DNA of 64,000 nt from Devosia naphthalenivorans (GTDB taxonomy: Bacteria > Pseudomonadota > Alphaproteobacteria > Rhizobiales > Devosiaceae), in contig NZ_PYVW01000007.1 of the NCBI RefSeq assembly GCF_003056355.1, positions 115,124 through 179,123 of the forward strand. The letters run 5' to 3'. The translations under genes and the position numbers were made by a program. Shown here one piece after another: positions 8,502 to 17,782 of the stretch. The notes under the pieces are model-generated. The model was not told the DNA's origin and searched no databases. It saw only the letters and a list, made by a program, of their open reading frames with translations. Position 1 is the first letter of the stretch. Every line of letters starts with the position of its first letter.

Positions 8502-9412
8502 CACGTCCCGGTCAGGTCGATACGGCGGCTTTCGGACGTGTCACCGCGGGTGATATCGCGCGGTGGGCGTTTGCATTTGTCCTTGTGGCGGGTGCGGCTG
8601 GCGCCGGCAGTGTGCTGGTGCAGCGTTGGAGCCCTCCGGCGCTGGCCATGCCGGGGGAAGAGCCGGCGATCCTGATTGACTTGGCGCCTGTCCCCGAACC
8701 CGTGGCGGAGACGCCACCGGAGCCCGAGATCGTCGAGCCGGAAGAGCCGCCGGCGGAGGAGCAGCCAGCCGAACCGGAGCCACCGCCTCCACCACCAACA
8801 GTTGAGCCCGAGCCTGAACCACCGGCGGTAGAACCACCGCCGCCGGAGCCCTTGGTCGAGCCGCCGCCTCCGCCCATCGCTGAGCCGGAGCCAGCGCCTT
8901 TGCCGGAACCTGAGCCCGAACCAGAGCCGGAACCAGAGCCGGAAGGGATTGTTGCTGATGTACCGGCGCCCGTCACCATGTCGGCGGAGTTGCGGAGGCG
9001 GCGCGAGGAGACCCCAATCACGCCTCGAACCCAGCCTCGGCGTGAGCCCGAGCCACCCGCCGCCGAGCCAGCCCAACGGCCTCGGGCTGCCGCGACCCAG
9101 CCTGCCGCCGCCCCTGCTGCGAGCCGAATTTCTCCCGAGGAATGGCAATCGCAGGTGCTGCGGCAACTGGATCAGCGCAAGGTTTATCCGCGCGATGCCC
9201 GCCAGCGTGGCGAGGCCGGCTCCGTGCTGATTTCCTTTTCGGTGGACGGCAGCGGGCGGATCAGCGGCATCGGCGTGGCACGCTCGTCGGGCTTTCCATC
9301 CCTGGACCAGGCGGCCGTCGACACCGCGCGGGAAGCCTCGCCCTTGCCCGCGCCGCCAGCAAATCTGGTCGGCAGAGCACTGTCGGCCACTATAAGATTT
9401 GCGCTGCGATAG
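8498..9412 (+). CDS. tonB: Energy transducer TonB
   Basis: Links the ExbBD motor to the outer-membrane receptor; 304 residues. One N-terminal membrane anchor (about 20-43) is followed by a long Pro/Glu-rich rigid linker (about 55-155) that spans the periplasm, then a Pro/Arg/Ala section and the C-terminal TonB domain (about 210-304: QVLRQLDQRKVYPRDARQ, GSVLISFSVDGSGRI, SGFPSLDQAAVDTAREASP). ATGA overlap with exbD. The co-located receptor and importer suggest a dedicated TonB system for this siderophore. Confidence 0.95.
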   Translation: MTRPGQVDTAAFGRVTAGDIARWAFAFVLVAGAAGAGSVLVQRWSPPALAMPGEEPAILIDLAPVPEPVAETPPEPEIVEPEEPPAEEQPAEPEPPPPPPTVEPEPEPPAVEPPPPEPLVEPPPPPIAEPEPAPLPEPEPEPEPEPEPEGIVADVPAPVTMSAELRRRREETPITPRTQPRREPEPPAAEPAQRPRAAATQPAAAPAASRISPEEWQSQVLRQLDQRKVYPRDARQRGEAGSVLISFSVDGSGRISGIGVARSSGFPSLDQAAVDTAREASPLPAPPANLVGRALSATIRFALR

Positions 9413-9437
9413 AGCCTGTGCGCTACAGCCGAGTGAT

Positions 9438-10343
9438 CTACGCGACATTGTCTCGCGCGTATTGGGTGGGAGGCACTCCGACAAAGCGCGTAAACGCAAC
9501 ACTGAACGCGCTGGCCGATCCATAGCCGACACGTTCCGCGATCTGCTTCATCCCGCCCTCCCGCCGGCGCAGCAGGTTCTTTGCCAGAGCCATCCGCCAC
9601 GACAGCAGGTACTCCATCGGCGATACCCCAACTTCCTTGCGGAACCTGTCGAAAAACACCGAGCGTGAAAGGGCGGCCTCATTCGCGAACTGCTCCACCG
9701 TCCATTGCCGTGCGGGCTCTTCATGCATGCGGCGGATGGCGGTGGCGAGGCGAGCGTCTGCCAGCCCTCGCACCAGGCCGGGTGACGCCATGTTGTCCGA
9801 TGCGGAGCGGAGGGCTTCGATGAGCAACACCTGCAACAGCCGTTCAAGCACCATTTCACGGGCAGGACGATTATCCTGCGCCTCACTTCGGATCAGTTGC
9901 ACGATCATGGGCAGGCGCTGCTGCCCACGCACATGGATAAGCCGGGGCAGCAACGCGACGAGGAGCGCGGCATCGGGCGATCCGAACGCCAGTCGCCCCA
10001 CCAGGATGCGCATATTGGGCAAGCCATCCGGGTCGCCATGGCGCGTCTCGTCGCCCAGTTTGGTGACGGCGAGCGGGTCACCTATGCTGCCCTCGCTGCC
10101 TTGCTCGGTGCTCACCATGGTGAACCGTTGGGCTGCGGGAACCAGGATGAAATCGTTCTGCGCCAGATCGAGGTCGCCCAGTCCCTCGATCGAGATCCGG
10201 GTTGATCCTTCAAGGATCAGGCAAAACAGCGGCTCCCCATTGCCGGAGCTTTCCACTCGCCACGCACCGGAGCCGCTGGCGGCTTTCGAAAACGGCAAGC
10301 TCGGCTGCAGCAAGGCGACGACTTCGGCAAAGGGATCGGTCAT
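9438..10343 (-). CDS. AraC-family regulator with cupin sensor domain
   Basis: 301-residue regulator with an N-terminal cupin-like AraC_binding_6 domain (EPLFCLILEGSTRISIEG, FILVPAAQRFTM) and a C-terminal AraC helix-turn-helix (FANEAALSRSVFFDRFRKEV; GMKQIAERVGYGSASAFSVA). It diverges from a short-chain dehydrogenase 98 bases away. This arrangement usually marks a regulator of its neighbour, commonly for aldehyde or electrophile reductases; that link is inferred. Convergent with tonB, with only 25 bases between them. Confidence 0.9.
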   Translation of the reverse strand: MTDPFAEVVALLQPSLPFSKAASGSGAWRVESSGNGEPLFCLILEGSTRISIEGLGDLDLAQNDFILVPAAQRFTMVSTEQGSEGSIGDPLAVTKLGDETRHGDPDGLPNMRILVGRLAFGSPDAALLVALLPRLIHVRGQQRLPMIVQLIRSEAQDNRPAREMVLERLLQVLLIEALRSASDNMASPGLVRGLADARLATAIRRMHEEPARQWTVEQFANEAALSRSVFFDRFRKEVGVSPMEYLLSWRMALAKNLLRRREGGMKQIAERVGYGSASAFSVAFTRFVGVPPTQYARDNVA

Positions 10344-10441
10344 TCCGGACTATCTCAAATGGAAGCTGGACGATCCAATATAGAAAGTCTTGCCCCCGAG
10401 GTCCACATCGGTGTCGTGCAATGCCACCAAAGGAACTCGCC

Positions 10442-11188
10442 ATGAAGACCGTACAGATTACCGGCTGCTCGTCTGGCTTCGGCCTCGATATCGCTAAATA
10501 TTTCCTCGCACGCGATTGGAAGGTTATCGCGACGATGCGCACGCCGCGCGGAGATATCCTCCCGCCATCGGACAATCTGCTCATCCTGCCGCTCGATGTC
10601 ACCAGCGACGAGAGCGTGCGCAATGCCGTCGATGCGGCCGGACCGATCGATGTCCTGGTCAACAACGCCGGCATCGGTTGGCTCAATGCGCTTGAAGGAA
10701 CGCCGATAGATGTCGCGCGCGAAATTTTCGAAACCAATACGCTGGGGACCATGCGAATGACCCAGGCTGTGCTGCCCCAGTTCCGGGAACGAAAGTCCGG
10801 CATGGTCATCAACGTCACCTCGAGCGTGACCCTGAAACCCTTGCCATTGCTGTCGGTTTATACGGCCAGCAAGGCGGCCGTGAACGCCTTCACTGAGTCC
10901 CTGGCGCTGGAACTGGAGCCGTTCAATATCCAGGCCCGGATCGTGCTGCCGGGCTCGGCACCTGACACCAGCTTCGGCGCCACCGCCTTCTCGCGTATTC
11001 AAGGCAATGGCGGTTTCCCCGATGCCTATGCTGGCCTTGCCCGAGAGGTCCTGGCCACCTTGCAGCAGCCGGACGCGCCCAAGACTCGCTCGTCAGATGT
11101 TGCGGAGGCGGTCTGGCGGGCCGCAACCGATCCGTCGTGCCCTGTCCGGCTGCCGGCCGGCGCTGACGCGGTGGCGCTCGCCGCGTAG
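10442..11188 (+). CDS. SDR family oxidoreductase
   Basis: Classical short-chain dehydrogenase, 248 residues. ATG at 10442 follows AAAGGAACTC and gives the standard N-terminus with the glycine-rich NAD(P) site TGCSSGFG. NNAG lies near residue 75, a catalytic Ser in VTSSVTL, and the Tyr-Lys pair in VYTASKAAV. The frame extends 240 bases further upstream, but that part overlaps the divergent promoter. Likely under the neighbouring AraC regulator. The substrate is unknown. Confidence 0.9.
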   Translation: MKTVQITGCSSGFGLDIAKYFLARDWKVIATMRTPRGDILPPSDNLLILPLDVTSDESVRNAVDAAGPIDVLVNNAGIGWLNALEGTPIDVAREIFETNTLGTMRMTQAVLPQFRERKSGMVINVTSSVTLKPLPLLSVYTASKAAVNAFTESLALELEPFNIQARIVLPGSAPDTSFGATAFSRIQGNGGFPDAYAGLAREVLATLQQPDAPKTRSSDVAEAVWRAATDPSCPVRLPAGADAVALAA

Positions 11189-11197
11189 GGGTTCCGT

Positions 11198-11950
11198 CTA
11201 TCCTCGGCCGACGAATGGCATCTGGGTGGCCATGACGGTCATGGTCAAGACGTTTGCCTCGAGCGGCAGGCCGGCCATGTAGCTCACGGCGCGGGCGATG
11301 TGGCCCGCGTCGATGGTCGGCTCGGCGGCCGTCGAGCCGTCGGCCTGCAGCACGCCCTTGGCGATGGTCGTGGTCATCTCCGTCCCCGCATTGCCAATAT
11401 CGATCTGGCCGCAGGCGATATTGAATGGACGCCCATCCAGCGCCGCCGCCTTGGTCAACCCGGTGATCGCGTGCTTGGTTGCGGCGTAGGGGGACGACCA
11501 GGGGCGGGGCGTCGTGGCGGACACCGAGCCATTGTTGATGATCCGGCCGCCCTGCGGGTTCTGCGCCTTCATCACCCGGAATGCAGACTGGGTGCAAAAG
11601 AATGCGCCCGTCAGGTTGGAATTGACCACATTGTGCCACTGCTCAGGCGTGGTGTCCTCGAGCGGCACCAGGGGCGCGTTGATCCCGGCATTGTTGACCA
11701 GAAGATCGAGCCGTCCCCATTGCCGGACGACAGCGTCGAACACGGCCTGCACCGCGGGGGCATCGGCAATATCCGCCGGCAACGACAGGGTATTGGCCCG
11801 GCCCGGATCGAGTTCGGCGGCCGTCGCTTCCAGCACTTCCCGGCGGCGCCCCACCAGCGCTACCCGAAAGCCGTCCGCCAGCAGGGCCCTGGTGATCGCC
11901 TTGCCCACGCCTGTCCCGGCGCCGGTCACGATTGCGCTCTTGCCTGTCAT
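11198..11950 (-). CDS. SDR family oxidoreductase at the end of the acid-sugar operon
   Basis: 250-residue short-chain dehydrogenase with cofactor site [16 protein letters not shown], catalytic Ser in [10 protein letters not shown] and Tyr-Lys in [17 protein letters not shown] at 11950 (MTGKSAIV) is preferred over an in-frame TTG four codons earlier because GGGG sits 8 bases before it. It follows the COG4091 oxidoreductase by 44 bases on the same strand, so it is probably the last gene of the pdxA2-tctCBA operon. It may oxidise or reduce a sugar-acid intermediate. Convergent with the preceding SDR. Confidence 0.88.
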   Translation of the reverse strand: MTGKSAIVTGAGTGVGKAITRALLADGFRVALVGRRREVLEATAAELDPGRANTLSLPADIADAPAVQAVFDAVVRQWGRLDLLVNNAGINAPLVPLEDTTPEQWHNVVNSNLTGAFFCTQSAFRVMKAQNPQGGRIINNGSVSATTPRPWSSPYAATKHAITGLTKAAALDGRPFNIACGQIDIGNAGTEMTTTIAKGVLQADGSTAAEPTIDAGHIARAVSYMAGLPLEANVLTMTVMATQMPFVGRG

Positions 11951-11994
11951 CTTGAACCCCAAGGAAATTTGCGAAAGCTAGATTACCCCGGCAA

Positions 11995-13392
11995 TCACCG
12001 GCCAGGGAAGAAACCTGCGTCCTGCTGCTTACGCAGGGTCCAGAGTTCGGAAGTCTCGTCGATTTCGATGTCCGCAAGGCGGATCGGCGTGTCCTTGGCC
12101 ACCGGGCGCACGAGCCGCTGGCCTGCCGCGAGGTAGAAGGGCACCACCGTTTCCAGCCCAAGCGGTCCAGCCGGCACCATGCGGGCCGAGACCTTGTCGA
12201 TGGAATGATGATGGCCGCCCATGGTGAGCACGGTGCCCGCCGGCAGGTCGGCGTCGGCGTGCGCCACGAGGTCCGCATGGTGGCTGGGCTCCTGTGATCC
12301 GCTCGAAACGCCGCGCAAAGCCATTTCCAGCACGCTGGTCGCCGCCTCGAGGCCGAGCAGATGGCGGGGCAGATAGAGCATGGCGGTGCGGCCCGAGCGG
12401 CTGAGAACATGCCCCTTGTCGCGCAACATCGCCCAGGTCACTTCATCGTCGCAGCGCACCACGACGAAGACGCCACCGGCAAAGCTCACCTCGTTCGGCA
12501 GGCGCAGGCAATGGAACACGTCGAGCCGCCGCGTGCCGGCAAGCAGCCCGCCATCAGCTTGCATGGCGAAGAAATCGGCGACTTCCCCAATGGCGGCAAT
12601 GGGCGCGTGCAAGTCCGGCCGGTCGGGCAGGAGGCCGGTGGCATTGGCGACAACGGTGAGTTCGCAAAGGTCGGGCACCGCCCGCTGCGGCAGCGCCGAT
12701 GCTGCGGCGGCCCGTCCGGCCGCGACCTCCGCGCAGCCGCGCGCCCCCAGATCGAACCAGGTGGCAAAGTCGGGAGCGCTGACGGTCCGGCCGTTGCTGG
12801 TGAGCGTCTGCGTCGCGGGATCGAAGACGAAATCATATTCGCTCGACTTGCCGGCAGCGATGATCTCGAGCCCGATCACCTCGGCCCAGGTAATCAGCCC
12901 GATCAGCAGGCTGGGCTGGTCGCCATCGACCGGGGAAACAAGCCTGCCGCGCTCAAGCGCCCGCCGGGCCAGTTGGGGACCAACCACGCTGTCCACTTCC
13001 TTGGAGACGAGGGCCACGTGGCGGCCCGCATCCACTGCTGCGCGAACATGGCGCGCGCCTGCTTCGGGCTGGCCGGTTGCCTCCACGACCACGTCGATGG
13101 GCAGCTCGAGCACCGTTTCGAGCCGGCTTGCGGCAATGTAGCGGCCCGCGTCCCAGGCCTGCCGAGCCGCTTCCCGCGTCTCGCAGATGCTGATATCGGC
13201 TGCGGCAATCCCCGCCGAACGCATCGATTCGGCGGCGACTTCGGCCGAGACATCCACCGCGACCCGCGTCTGCATTAGCGGAACCCGCAAGCCCTGCGCC
13301 AGAAAGCTCCGTCCGAAGCCTCCAGTGCCTACAATGCAAGTCTGCACCGGCGTCGTGCGGTCGGAGGCAGAAAAATAGGTATGAAAGTTCAT
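11995..13392 (-). CDS. COG4091-type oxidoreductase with C-terminal SAF domain (homoserine-dehydrogenase-like)
   Basis: 465 residues. The N-terminal Rossmann domain begins IVGTGGFGRSFLAQGL, with VVVEATGQPEAGARH and VSKEVDSVVGPQLAR as in homoserine-dehydrogenase-like folds. The C-terminal third, starting near residue 385, looks like a SAF domain (AHADADLPAGTVL to DTPIRLADI). Such proteins are often mis-named FlgA or homoserine dehydrogenase. ATG at 13392 lies 25 bases after the tctA stop and has AAAGG before it. Operon position with a TctABC transporter and tetronate enzymes suggests a sugar-acid oxidation or isomerisation step. The exact reaction is not known to me. Confidence 0.8.
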   Translation of the reverse strand: MNFHTYFSASDRTTPVQTCIVGTGGFGRSFLAQGLRVPLMQTRVAVDVSAEVAAESMRSAGIAAADISICETREAARQAWDAGRYIAASRLETVLELPIDVVVEATGQPEAGARHVRAAVDAGRHVALVSKEVDSVVGPQLARRALERGRLVSPVDGDQPSLLIGLITWAEVIGLEIIAAGKSSEYDFVFDPATQTLTSNGRTVSAPDFATWFDLGARGCAEVAAGRAAAASALPQRAVPDLCELTVVANATGLLPDRPDLHAPIAAIGEVADFFAMQADGGLLAGTRRLDVFHCLRLPNEVSFAGGVFVVVRCDDEVTWAMLRDKGHVLSRSGRTAMLYLPRHLLGLEAATSVLEMALRGVSSGSQEPSHHADLVAHADADLPAGTVLTMGGHHHSIDKVSARMVPAGPLGLETVVPFYLAAGQRLVRPVAKDTPIRLADIEIDETSELWTLRKQQDAGFFPGR

Positions 13393-13417
13393 TGCAGGAT
13401 CTGCCTTTGAGAGCGCG

Positions 13418-14932
13418 TTACTGTGCCGAGCGCAGCGTGCCGCGGCTGCGGAATTTGGAAACAAGCCGCGACAGTTGCGGAACGAGCACCAGGATCAGGG
13501 CCAGCGTCATGATCGAGCCCACCAGCGGGTTGGACCAGAATACCCCCAACGAGCCGTCCGAAAGGATCATCGACTGATGGAAGGCGTTCTCGGCCTTGTG
13601 CCCCAGCACCATGGCCAGCACCAGCGGGGCCAGAGGATAGTTGAGCTTGCTGAAGAGATAGCCGATCACCCCGAACAGCAGCACCAGCCATAGATCAAAC
13701 GTGGCGCTGCTGACGGTGTAGGCGCCGACAAAGCAGATGGCGACGATGACCGGCCCGATGATGGCGAAGGGGATGCGCAACAGGGCAGCGAACATCGGCA
13801 CGGTCGCCATGACCAGCACGACGGCCACGATATTGGAGATATACATCGAGGCGATGAGGCCCCAGACGAAATCCGGCTTGGTGGCGAACAGCATCGGACC
13901 GGGGGTCAGGCCCCAGATCATCAGGCCGCCCATCATCACCGCTGCCGTGGCGGAGCTGGGCACGCCCAGCGCCAGCATCGGCAGCATGGCGCAAGTGCCG
14001 GCCGAGTGATCGGCCGTCTCGGGCGCGACAATGCCTTCAGGGCGGCCCTTGCCGAACGGCTCGCCCGGCCGCGACCATTGCCGGGCTACGCCGTAGCTCA
14101 TGAACGAAGCCGCGGTGGGGCCGCCGGGGGTAATGCCCATCCAGGTGCCGATGGCCGATGAGCGCAGCAAGGTCGCCCAGTAGCGCGGCAGTTCGGCGAT
14201 GGTCCGGAAGACGTCGCGAAGATCGATGCGGGAGGTGACGCCGCGGAAGCGCAGCCCGTCCTGTACCGTCATCAGCAGTTCACCAATGCCGAACAGCCCG
14301 ATCACGACGACAAGAAAGCTCACCCCACCCATCAGTTCGTTGACGCCGAAGGTGAGGCGCAGCGTGCCGGTGATGGTATCCATTCCCACGGTGGAGAGCG
14401 CCAGCCCGACCAGCAGGGAGATGATGGTCTTGAGCGGGGCGGAACTGCCCATGCCGATAAAGGCGCAGAAGGCGAGGAAATAAACCGAGAAATATTCCGG
14501 CGCGCCGAAGCGGAGCGCGAACTCGGCCGCCCAGGTGGATAGGAGCGTGATCACCACGACCCCGACCAGCGCGCCGATGCCGGCCGACATGAACGCCAGC
14601 GTCAGCGCCCGCGTGGTCTGGCCCTTTTGCGCCATGGGATAGCCGTCGAATGTGGTGGCGACCGAGGATGGCTCGCCCGGTATGTTGAAGAGGATCGAGG
14701 TCGTCGATCCGCCGAACAGCGCCCCCCAATACATGCTGGCCAGCAGGATGATGGCCGAAACCGGGTCCATAGTGAATGTCAGCGGGATCAACAGCGAGAC
14801 GCCGTTGGGCGCCCCCAGCCCCGGCAGCACGCCAACGATCAGCCCCAGCATGACGCCGACCACCATAATGCCGATATGCATGGGGGTGATGGCGACCTGA
14901 AAGCCCTCCATCAGCAATCCGAAATTTCCCAT
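13418..14932 (-). CDS. tctA: Tripartite tricarboxylate transporter, large permease TctA
   Basis: Large membrane subunit of a TTT-family, binding-protein-dependent secondary transporter, 504 residues, normal for TctA. Recognised by GVLPGLGAPNGVSLLIPLTF, GALFGGSTTSILFNIPGEP and LGVPSSATAAVMMGGL, with about twelve membrane segments. It lies 30 bases after tctB. The substrate is inferred from context to be a four-carbon sugar acid rather than citrate. Confidence 0.95.
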   Translation of the reverse strand: MGNFGLLMEGFQVAITPMHIGIMVVGVMLGLIVGVLPGLGAPNGVSLLIPLTFTMDPVSAIILLASMYWGALFGGSTTSILFNIPGEPSSVATTFDGYPMAQKGQTTRALTLAFMSAGIGALVGVVVITLLSTWAAEFALRFGAPEYFSVYFLAFCAFIGMGSSAPLKTIISLLVGLALSTVGMDTITGTLRLTFGVNELMGGVSFLVVVIGLFGIGELLMTVQDGLRFRGVTSRIDLRDVFRTIAELPRYWATLLRSSAIGTWMGITPGGPTAASFMSYGVARQWSRPGEPFGKGRPEGIVAPETADHSAGTCAMLPMLALGVPSSATAAVMMGGLMIWGLTPGPMLFATKPDFVWGLIASMYISNIVAVVLVMATVPMFAALLRIPFAIIGPVIVAICFVGAYTVSSATFDLWLVLLFGVIGYLFSKLNYPLAPLVLAMVLGHKAENAFHQSMILSDGSLGVFWSNPLVGSIMTLALILVLVPQLSRLVSKFRSRGTLRSAQ

Positions 14933-14962
14933 GGTCGTCTCTCCTCGTCCCGAACGGGCCGA

Positions 14963-15445
14963 TCAGTAGATTTTCAGGAAGGCTTCCAGCGGCCCTTTGA
15001 GCAGCGGAACCTTGAACAGGACGTCGAAGACGACAAACAGGAACACGGCAAAACTGATGCCCAGGGCGGCGGCCCATAGCGGGTTGTACTTGCCTTGCCG
15101 CCAGGCCACGTAGAAGAGGTAAAGCGCGGCGCCGACATAAAGGCCAAGCACCAGCGTGACCGCGACGAAGGCAACCATCGGCAGGAAGAAACCAAGCAGA
15201 CGCATGGCCTGCTCTTGTTCGAGGAAAACTTCGGCCTCACCGCGATGCACGATGACCGTCCACACCGCGTTCGCAAAGCCCGCGGCGGCCAGCAGCAGGC
15301 CCACATAGAAGGGGAAATACCCCGCATCGGGGCCGGAATCGGTCCAGCCGACGCCCAATTCAAGCGAGCCGCCCGCCACTACCACGCCCGCAATCGCAGT
15401 GAGGCAGGCGACGAGGATCTCCATGTGAATGCGCTTGATCACCAT
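14963..15445 (-). CDS. tctB: Tripartite tricarboxylate transporter, small permease TctB
   Basis: Small membrane subunit of the TTT transporter with four predicted membrane helices; 160 residues from ATG 15445 (MVIKRIHMEIL), which has GGAG upstream. The open frame extends 52 codons further, but that part overlaps the tctC end and lacks membrane character. LGVGWTDSGPDAGYFPFYVG is the usual TctB loop after the first helix. It sits between tctC and tctA. Confidence 0.9.
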   Translation of the reverse strand: MVIKRIHMEILVACLTAIAGVVVAGGSLELGVGWTDSGPDAGYFPFYVGLLLAAAGFANAVWTVIVHRGEAEVFLEQEQAMRLLGFFLPMVAFVAVTLVLGLYVGAALYLFYVAWRQGKYNPLWAAALGISFAVFLFVVFDVLFKVPLLKGPLEAFLKIY

Positions 15446-15512
15446 AGCCAAGGTCTCCGCACTGGCATGACGGCAGGGGCGAGCATAAGCCCGCCCCTGC
15501 CTGGGAGGAGCG

Positions 15513-16505
15513 TTACTGCGCCGTCCAGCCTTCGGCCTTGAAGACCTCGACGGTGCTGGTTTCGCTGTTGTCGATGAAGCTTGCGAGATCATCGCCGGCA
15601 AGGAAACGGCCGGTCTGGGAGGTATTGGCGACGTATTCCTGCCATTCAGGGGTCTGGCTGACCTTTTCCATCACGTCGACATAGAAGGCCAACTGCTCAT
15701 CGGAAACACCGGCCGGCAGCCAGACGGTGCGCGGCATCTGGTAGGCCGAAATGTCGATACCGGACTCAGCGCAGGTCGGAATGTCATGCCAGCCCATGTC
15801 GCCATGGATTGGTTCGCTCTCGGCCATGCGCTCGTCGCTGAAGACGCACAGCGGCTTGATCGCGCCAGCCTGCCATTGCCCCAGATTTTCGTTGGGGTTG
15901 TTGACGTTGGCCGCAATGTGGCCGCCAGCCAGTTGTACGCCCACTTCGCCGCCGCCATTGAACGGAACATACTTGAACTCGGCGCCGGTCTTCTGCTCGA
16001 CCAGGGCGACGAGCGTCTCGTCGGTATCCTTGGACTGGCTACCGCCGAACGGGATCGAACCGGGACTGGCTTTGGCTGCCTCGATGAAGGCGGCAGCGTC
16101 CGCATAGGGCGCATCGGCCTTGACCCAGATGAGGAACTCATCAAGGGCAAGCGCCGCCACCGGCACCAGATCCTCAGAGGTATAGGCCATCTTGGCAACG
16201 TGGGGCAGCAGGTAGACGTTGTTGGTGCCGAAGATGAGCTTGTGCGGGTCGCCGGCATTGCCCTTGGCATAGACGAAGGCCTCGGCGCCGCTGCCCGCAC
16301 CCTTGTTCAATACCACGACCGACTGATCCATCAGGTCGTGCTGGGCGATGATGGACTGAATGGTGCGGGCGAAATTGTCCGTACCACCACCTGCGCCCGA
16401 GGCGACGATGAATTCCACCGGGCGCTCGGGGGCCCATTGTGCAAAGGCGCCTGCGCTTAACAGCAGGGTCGCAGCTAGTGCGAGAACGATAGAGGTTTTC
16501 TTCAT
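15513..16505 (-). CDS. tctC: Tripartite tricarboxylate transporter substrate-binding protein TctC
   Basis: Periplasmic solute receptor (Bug/TctC family), 330 residues with signal peptide MKKTSIVLALAATLLLSAG ending AFAQ. The family landmarks are PVEFIVASGAGGGTDNFAR, IPFGGSQSKDTDE (ligand loop) and PFNGGGEVGVQLAGGH. The ribosome site GAGGAGG is in the loop of a short CTGCC/GGCAG hairpin just before the start. Placed directly before tctB-tctA and after pdxA2, consistent with import of a tetronate. Confidence 0.95.
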   Translation of the reverse strand: MKKTSIVLALAATLLLSAGAFAQWAPERPVEFIVASGAGGGTDNFARTIQSIIAQHDLMDQSVVVLNKGAGSGAEAFVYAKGNAGDPHKLIFGTNNVYLLPHVAKMAYTSEDLVPVAALALDEFLIWVKADAPYADAAAFIEAAKASPGSIPFGGSQSKDTDETLVALVEQKTGAEFKYVPFNGGGEVGVQLAGGHIAANVNNPNENLGQWQAGAIKPLCVFSDERMAESEPIHGDMGWHDIPTCAESGIDISAYQMPRTVWLPAGVSDEQLAFYVDVMEKVSQTPEWQEYVANTSQTGRFLAGDDLASFIDNSETSTVEVFKAEGWTAQ

Positions 16506-16594
16506 TGGAACTGCCCTCCTCGGCAGGTTTGGTATTCTGTGCCCTGCCCGCGGCGAGCGAGCAGTGCGTTGGAACCGCCTGAGCGGTGAAGATC

Positions 16595-16611
16595 GGCCGG
16601 TTTATCCGGCC
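16595..16611 (-). terminator. Hairpin between pdxA2 and tctC
   Basis: Inverted repeat GGCCGG / CCGGCC with a 5-base loop in the 129-base gap between pdxA2 and tctC. On the minus strand it is not followed by a run of T, so it is more likely an RNA-stability or partial-termination element that sets the pdxA2:tctC ratio than a full terminator. Confidence 0.35.
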
Positions 16612-16634
16612 TTTGTTATGGAATGAGCGTCCAG

Positions 16635-17633
16635 TCACGCCGCGATCCGGCTGCGGCTGACGCTCTGGGCCACGACAATGTCGAACGCGGCCTGGGTCGC
16701 GCCGAGATTGGCCTTGCCCTGGCCGTAAATATCGAAAGCCGTGCCGTGCGCGGGCGTCGCGATGGGGATCGGCAGCCCGCCATGAACGGTGACACCGCGC
16801 GAAAAGCCCATGAGCTTCATCGCGATCTGGCCCTGGTCATGGTACATGGTGACGATCGCATCGACCTCTTTGGCCCGCAGAAAGATGGTGTCGGCGGGGA
16901 ACGGTCCCGTGGCCGGCAGGCCCCTGCGCCTCGCCTCTTCGACGGCCGGACCGATCACTTCGATCTCCTCACGGCCAAAGCTGCCATTCTCGCCATTGTG
17001 CGGGTTCAGCCCACAGACGGCGATACGCGGCTGAGCCACTCCCGCCGCAACCAGTGTCGTGTGTGCCAGTTCGATCCCGGCAATGACGCGTTCCCTGGTG
17101 ATCAGCCCAGGGACCTCCTTGAGGGCGACGTGGCTGGTGACCCGGCTGGTCCACAGATTGTCCAGCGCATTGAGTTCACCATGCGGCCCCGTGACACCCA
17201 GCATGGCGGCAAACCATTGGCTTTCGTCCTCATGCGGCAGGCCCGCCTGATGCATGGAATTCTTGTTGAGCGGCGTGAACAGCACGCCGTCCGTCACGCC
17301 CGCCGTGGTCAATCTTACGGCGCGTTCCAGTGTTTCGAGGCAATAGCGGCCACCACTCACCGTGGACACTGCACGCTCGAAAGGCCGCGCCGCGGTGCCC
17401 TTGACATCTTCGAGGATAATGTTGTCGCCGGGCCGGAACTCCGGTTCGCCTTCCACAACCCGATAGCTGAAGCGCTGCCCGGCAATGCGCATGCCCTCTT
17501 CCACCTCGTCGCGATCGGCGACGAGCAGGATGTCGGCCTTGTCGCGATTTTCCGGCGAAGCGAGCAGCCGGGCGATCAATTCCGGGCCGATCCCTGCGGG
17601 GTCGCCCAACACAACTGCCAGACGTGGCTTCAT
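16635..17633 (-). CDS. pdxA2: PdxA2-type 4-phospho-tetronate dehydrogenase
   Basis: PdxA-family NAD-dependent dehydrogenase/decarboxylase, 332 residues from ATG 17633 (MKPRLAVVLGDPAGIGPE). Metal-ligand histidines appear in GPHGELN, TSHVALKEVPG and YHDQGQIAMK. In tetronate clusters with a DUF1537 kinase this paralogue oxidises D-threonate or D-erythronate 4-phosphate to dihydroxyacetone phosphate plus CO2, rather than making vitamin B6. The context (TctABC, DUF1537 kinase, GntR) supports that use. Divergent from the regulator, so both promoters lie in 17634-17782. Confidence 0.8.
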   Translation of the reverse strand: MKPRLAVVLGDPAGIGPELIARLLASPENRDKADILLVADRDEVEEGMRIAGQRFSYRVVEGEPEFRPGDNIILEDVKGTAARPFERAVSTVSGGRYCLETLERAVRLTTAGVTDGVLFTPLNKNSMHQAGLPHEDESQWFAAMLGVTGPHGELNALDNLWTSRVTSHVALKEVPGLITRERVIAGIELAHTTLVAAGVAQPRIAVCGLNPHNGENGSFGREEIEVIGPAVEEARRRGLPATGPFPADTIFLRAKEVDAIVTMYHDQGQIAMKLMGFSRGVTVHGGLPIPIATPAHGTAFDIYGQGKANLGATQAAFDIVVAQSVSRSRIAA

Positions 17634-17782
17634 GGCTCGTTCTCCTCCGCAGCCGCACTCAGTGGCCAGAAACAAGCATGGGGCTTTAAACTTGTCAACT
17701 GGTCCGGCCATGATACCACTAGACCTGTGCCGCACGATCATTCATATTGATTTACCGAACCAAAAGCCGGCAGGTGAGCACC

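Noticed and set aside
8700..8950. Pro/Glu repeat in tonB as a tandem DNA repeat or CRISPR-like array
   Set aside because: The repeats are short, variable codon-level PE/PP units inside a normal TonB linker. No spaced direct repeats of CRISPR type were seen anywhere in the window.
11300..13300. Long + strand frames opposite the SDR and COG4091 genes
   Set aside because: They are antisense shadows of real minus-strand genes in GC-rich DNA. The minus-strand frames carry clear cofactor and catalytic motifs.
13100..13392. COG4091 protein as flagellar FlgA or true homoserine dehydrogenase
   Set aside because: Only the C-terminal SAF domain is shared with FlgA, and there are no flagellar or threonine-pathway genes nearby. 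The context is sugar-acid catabolism.
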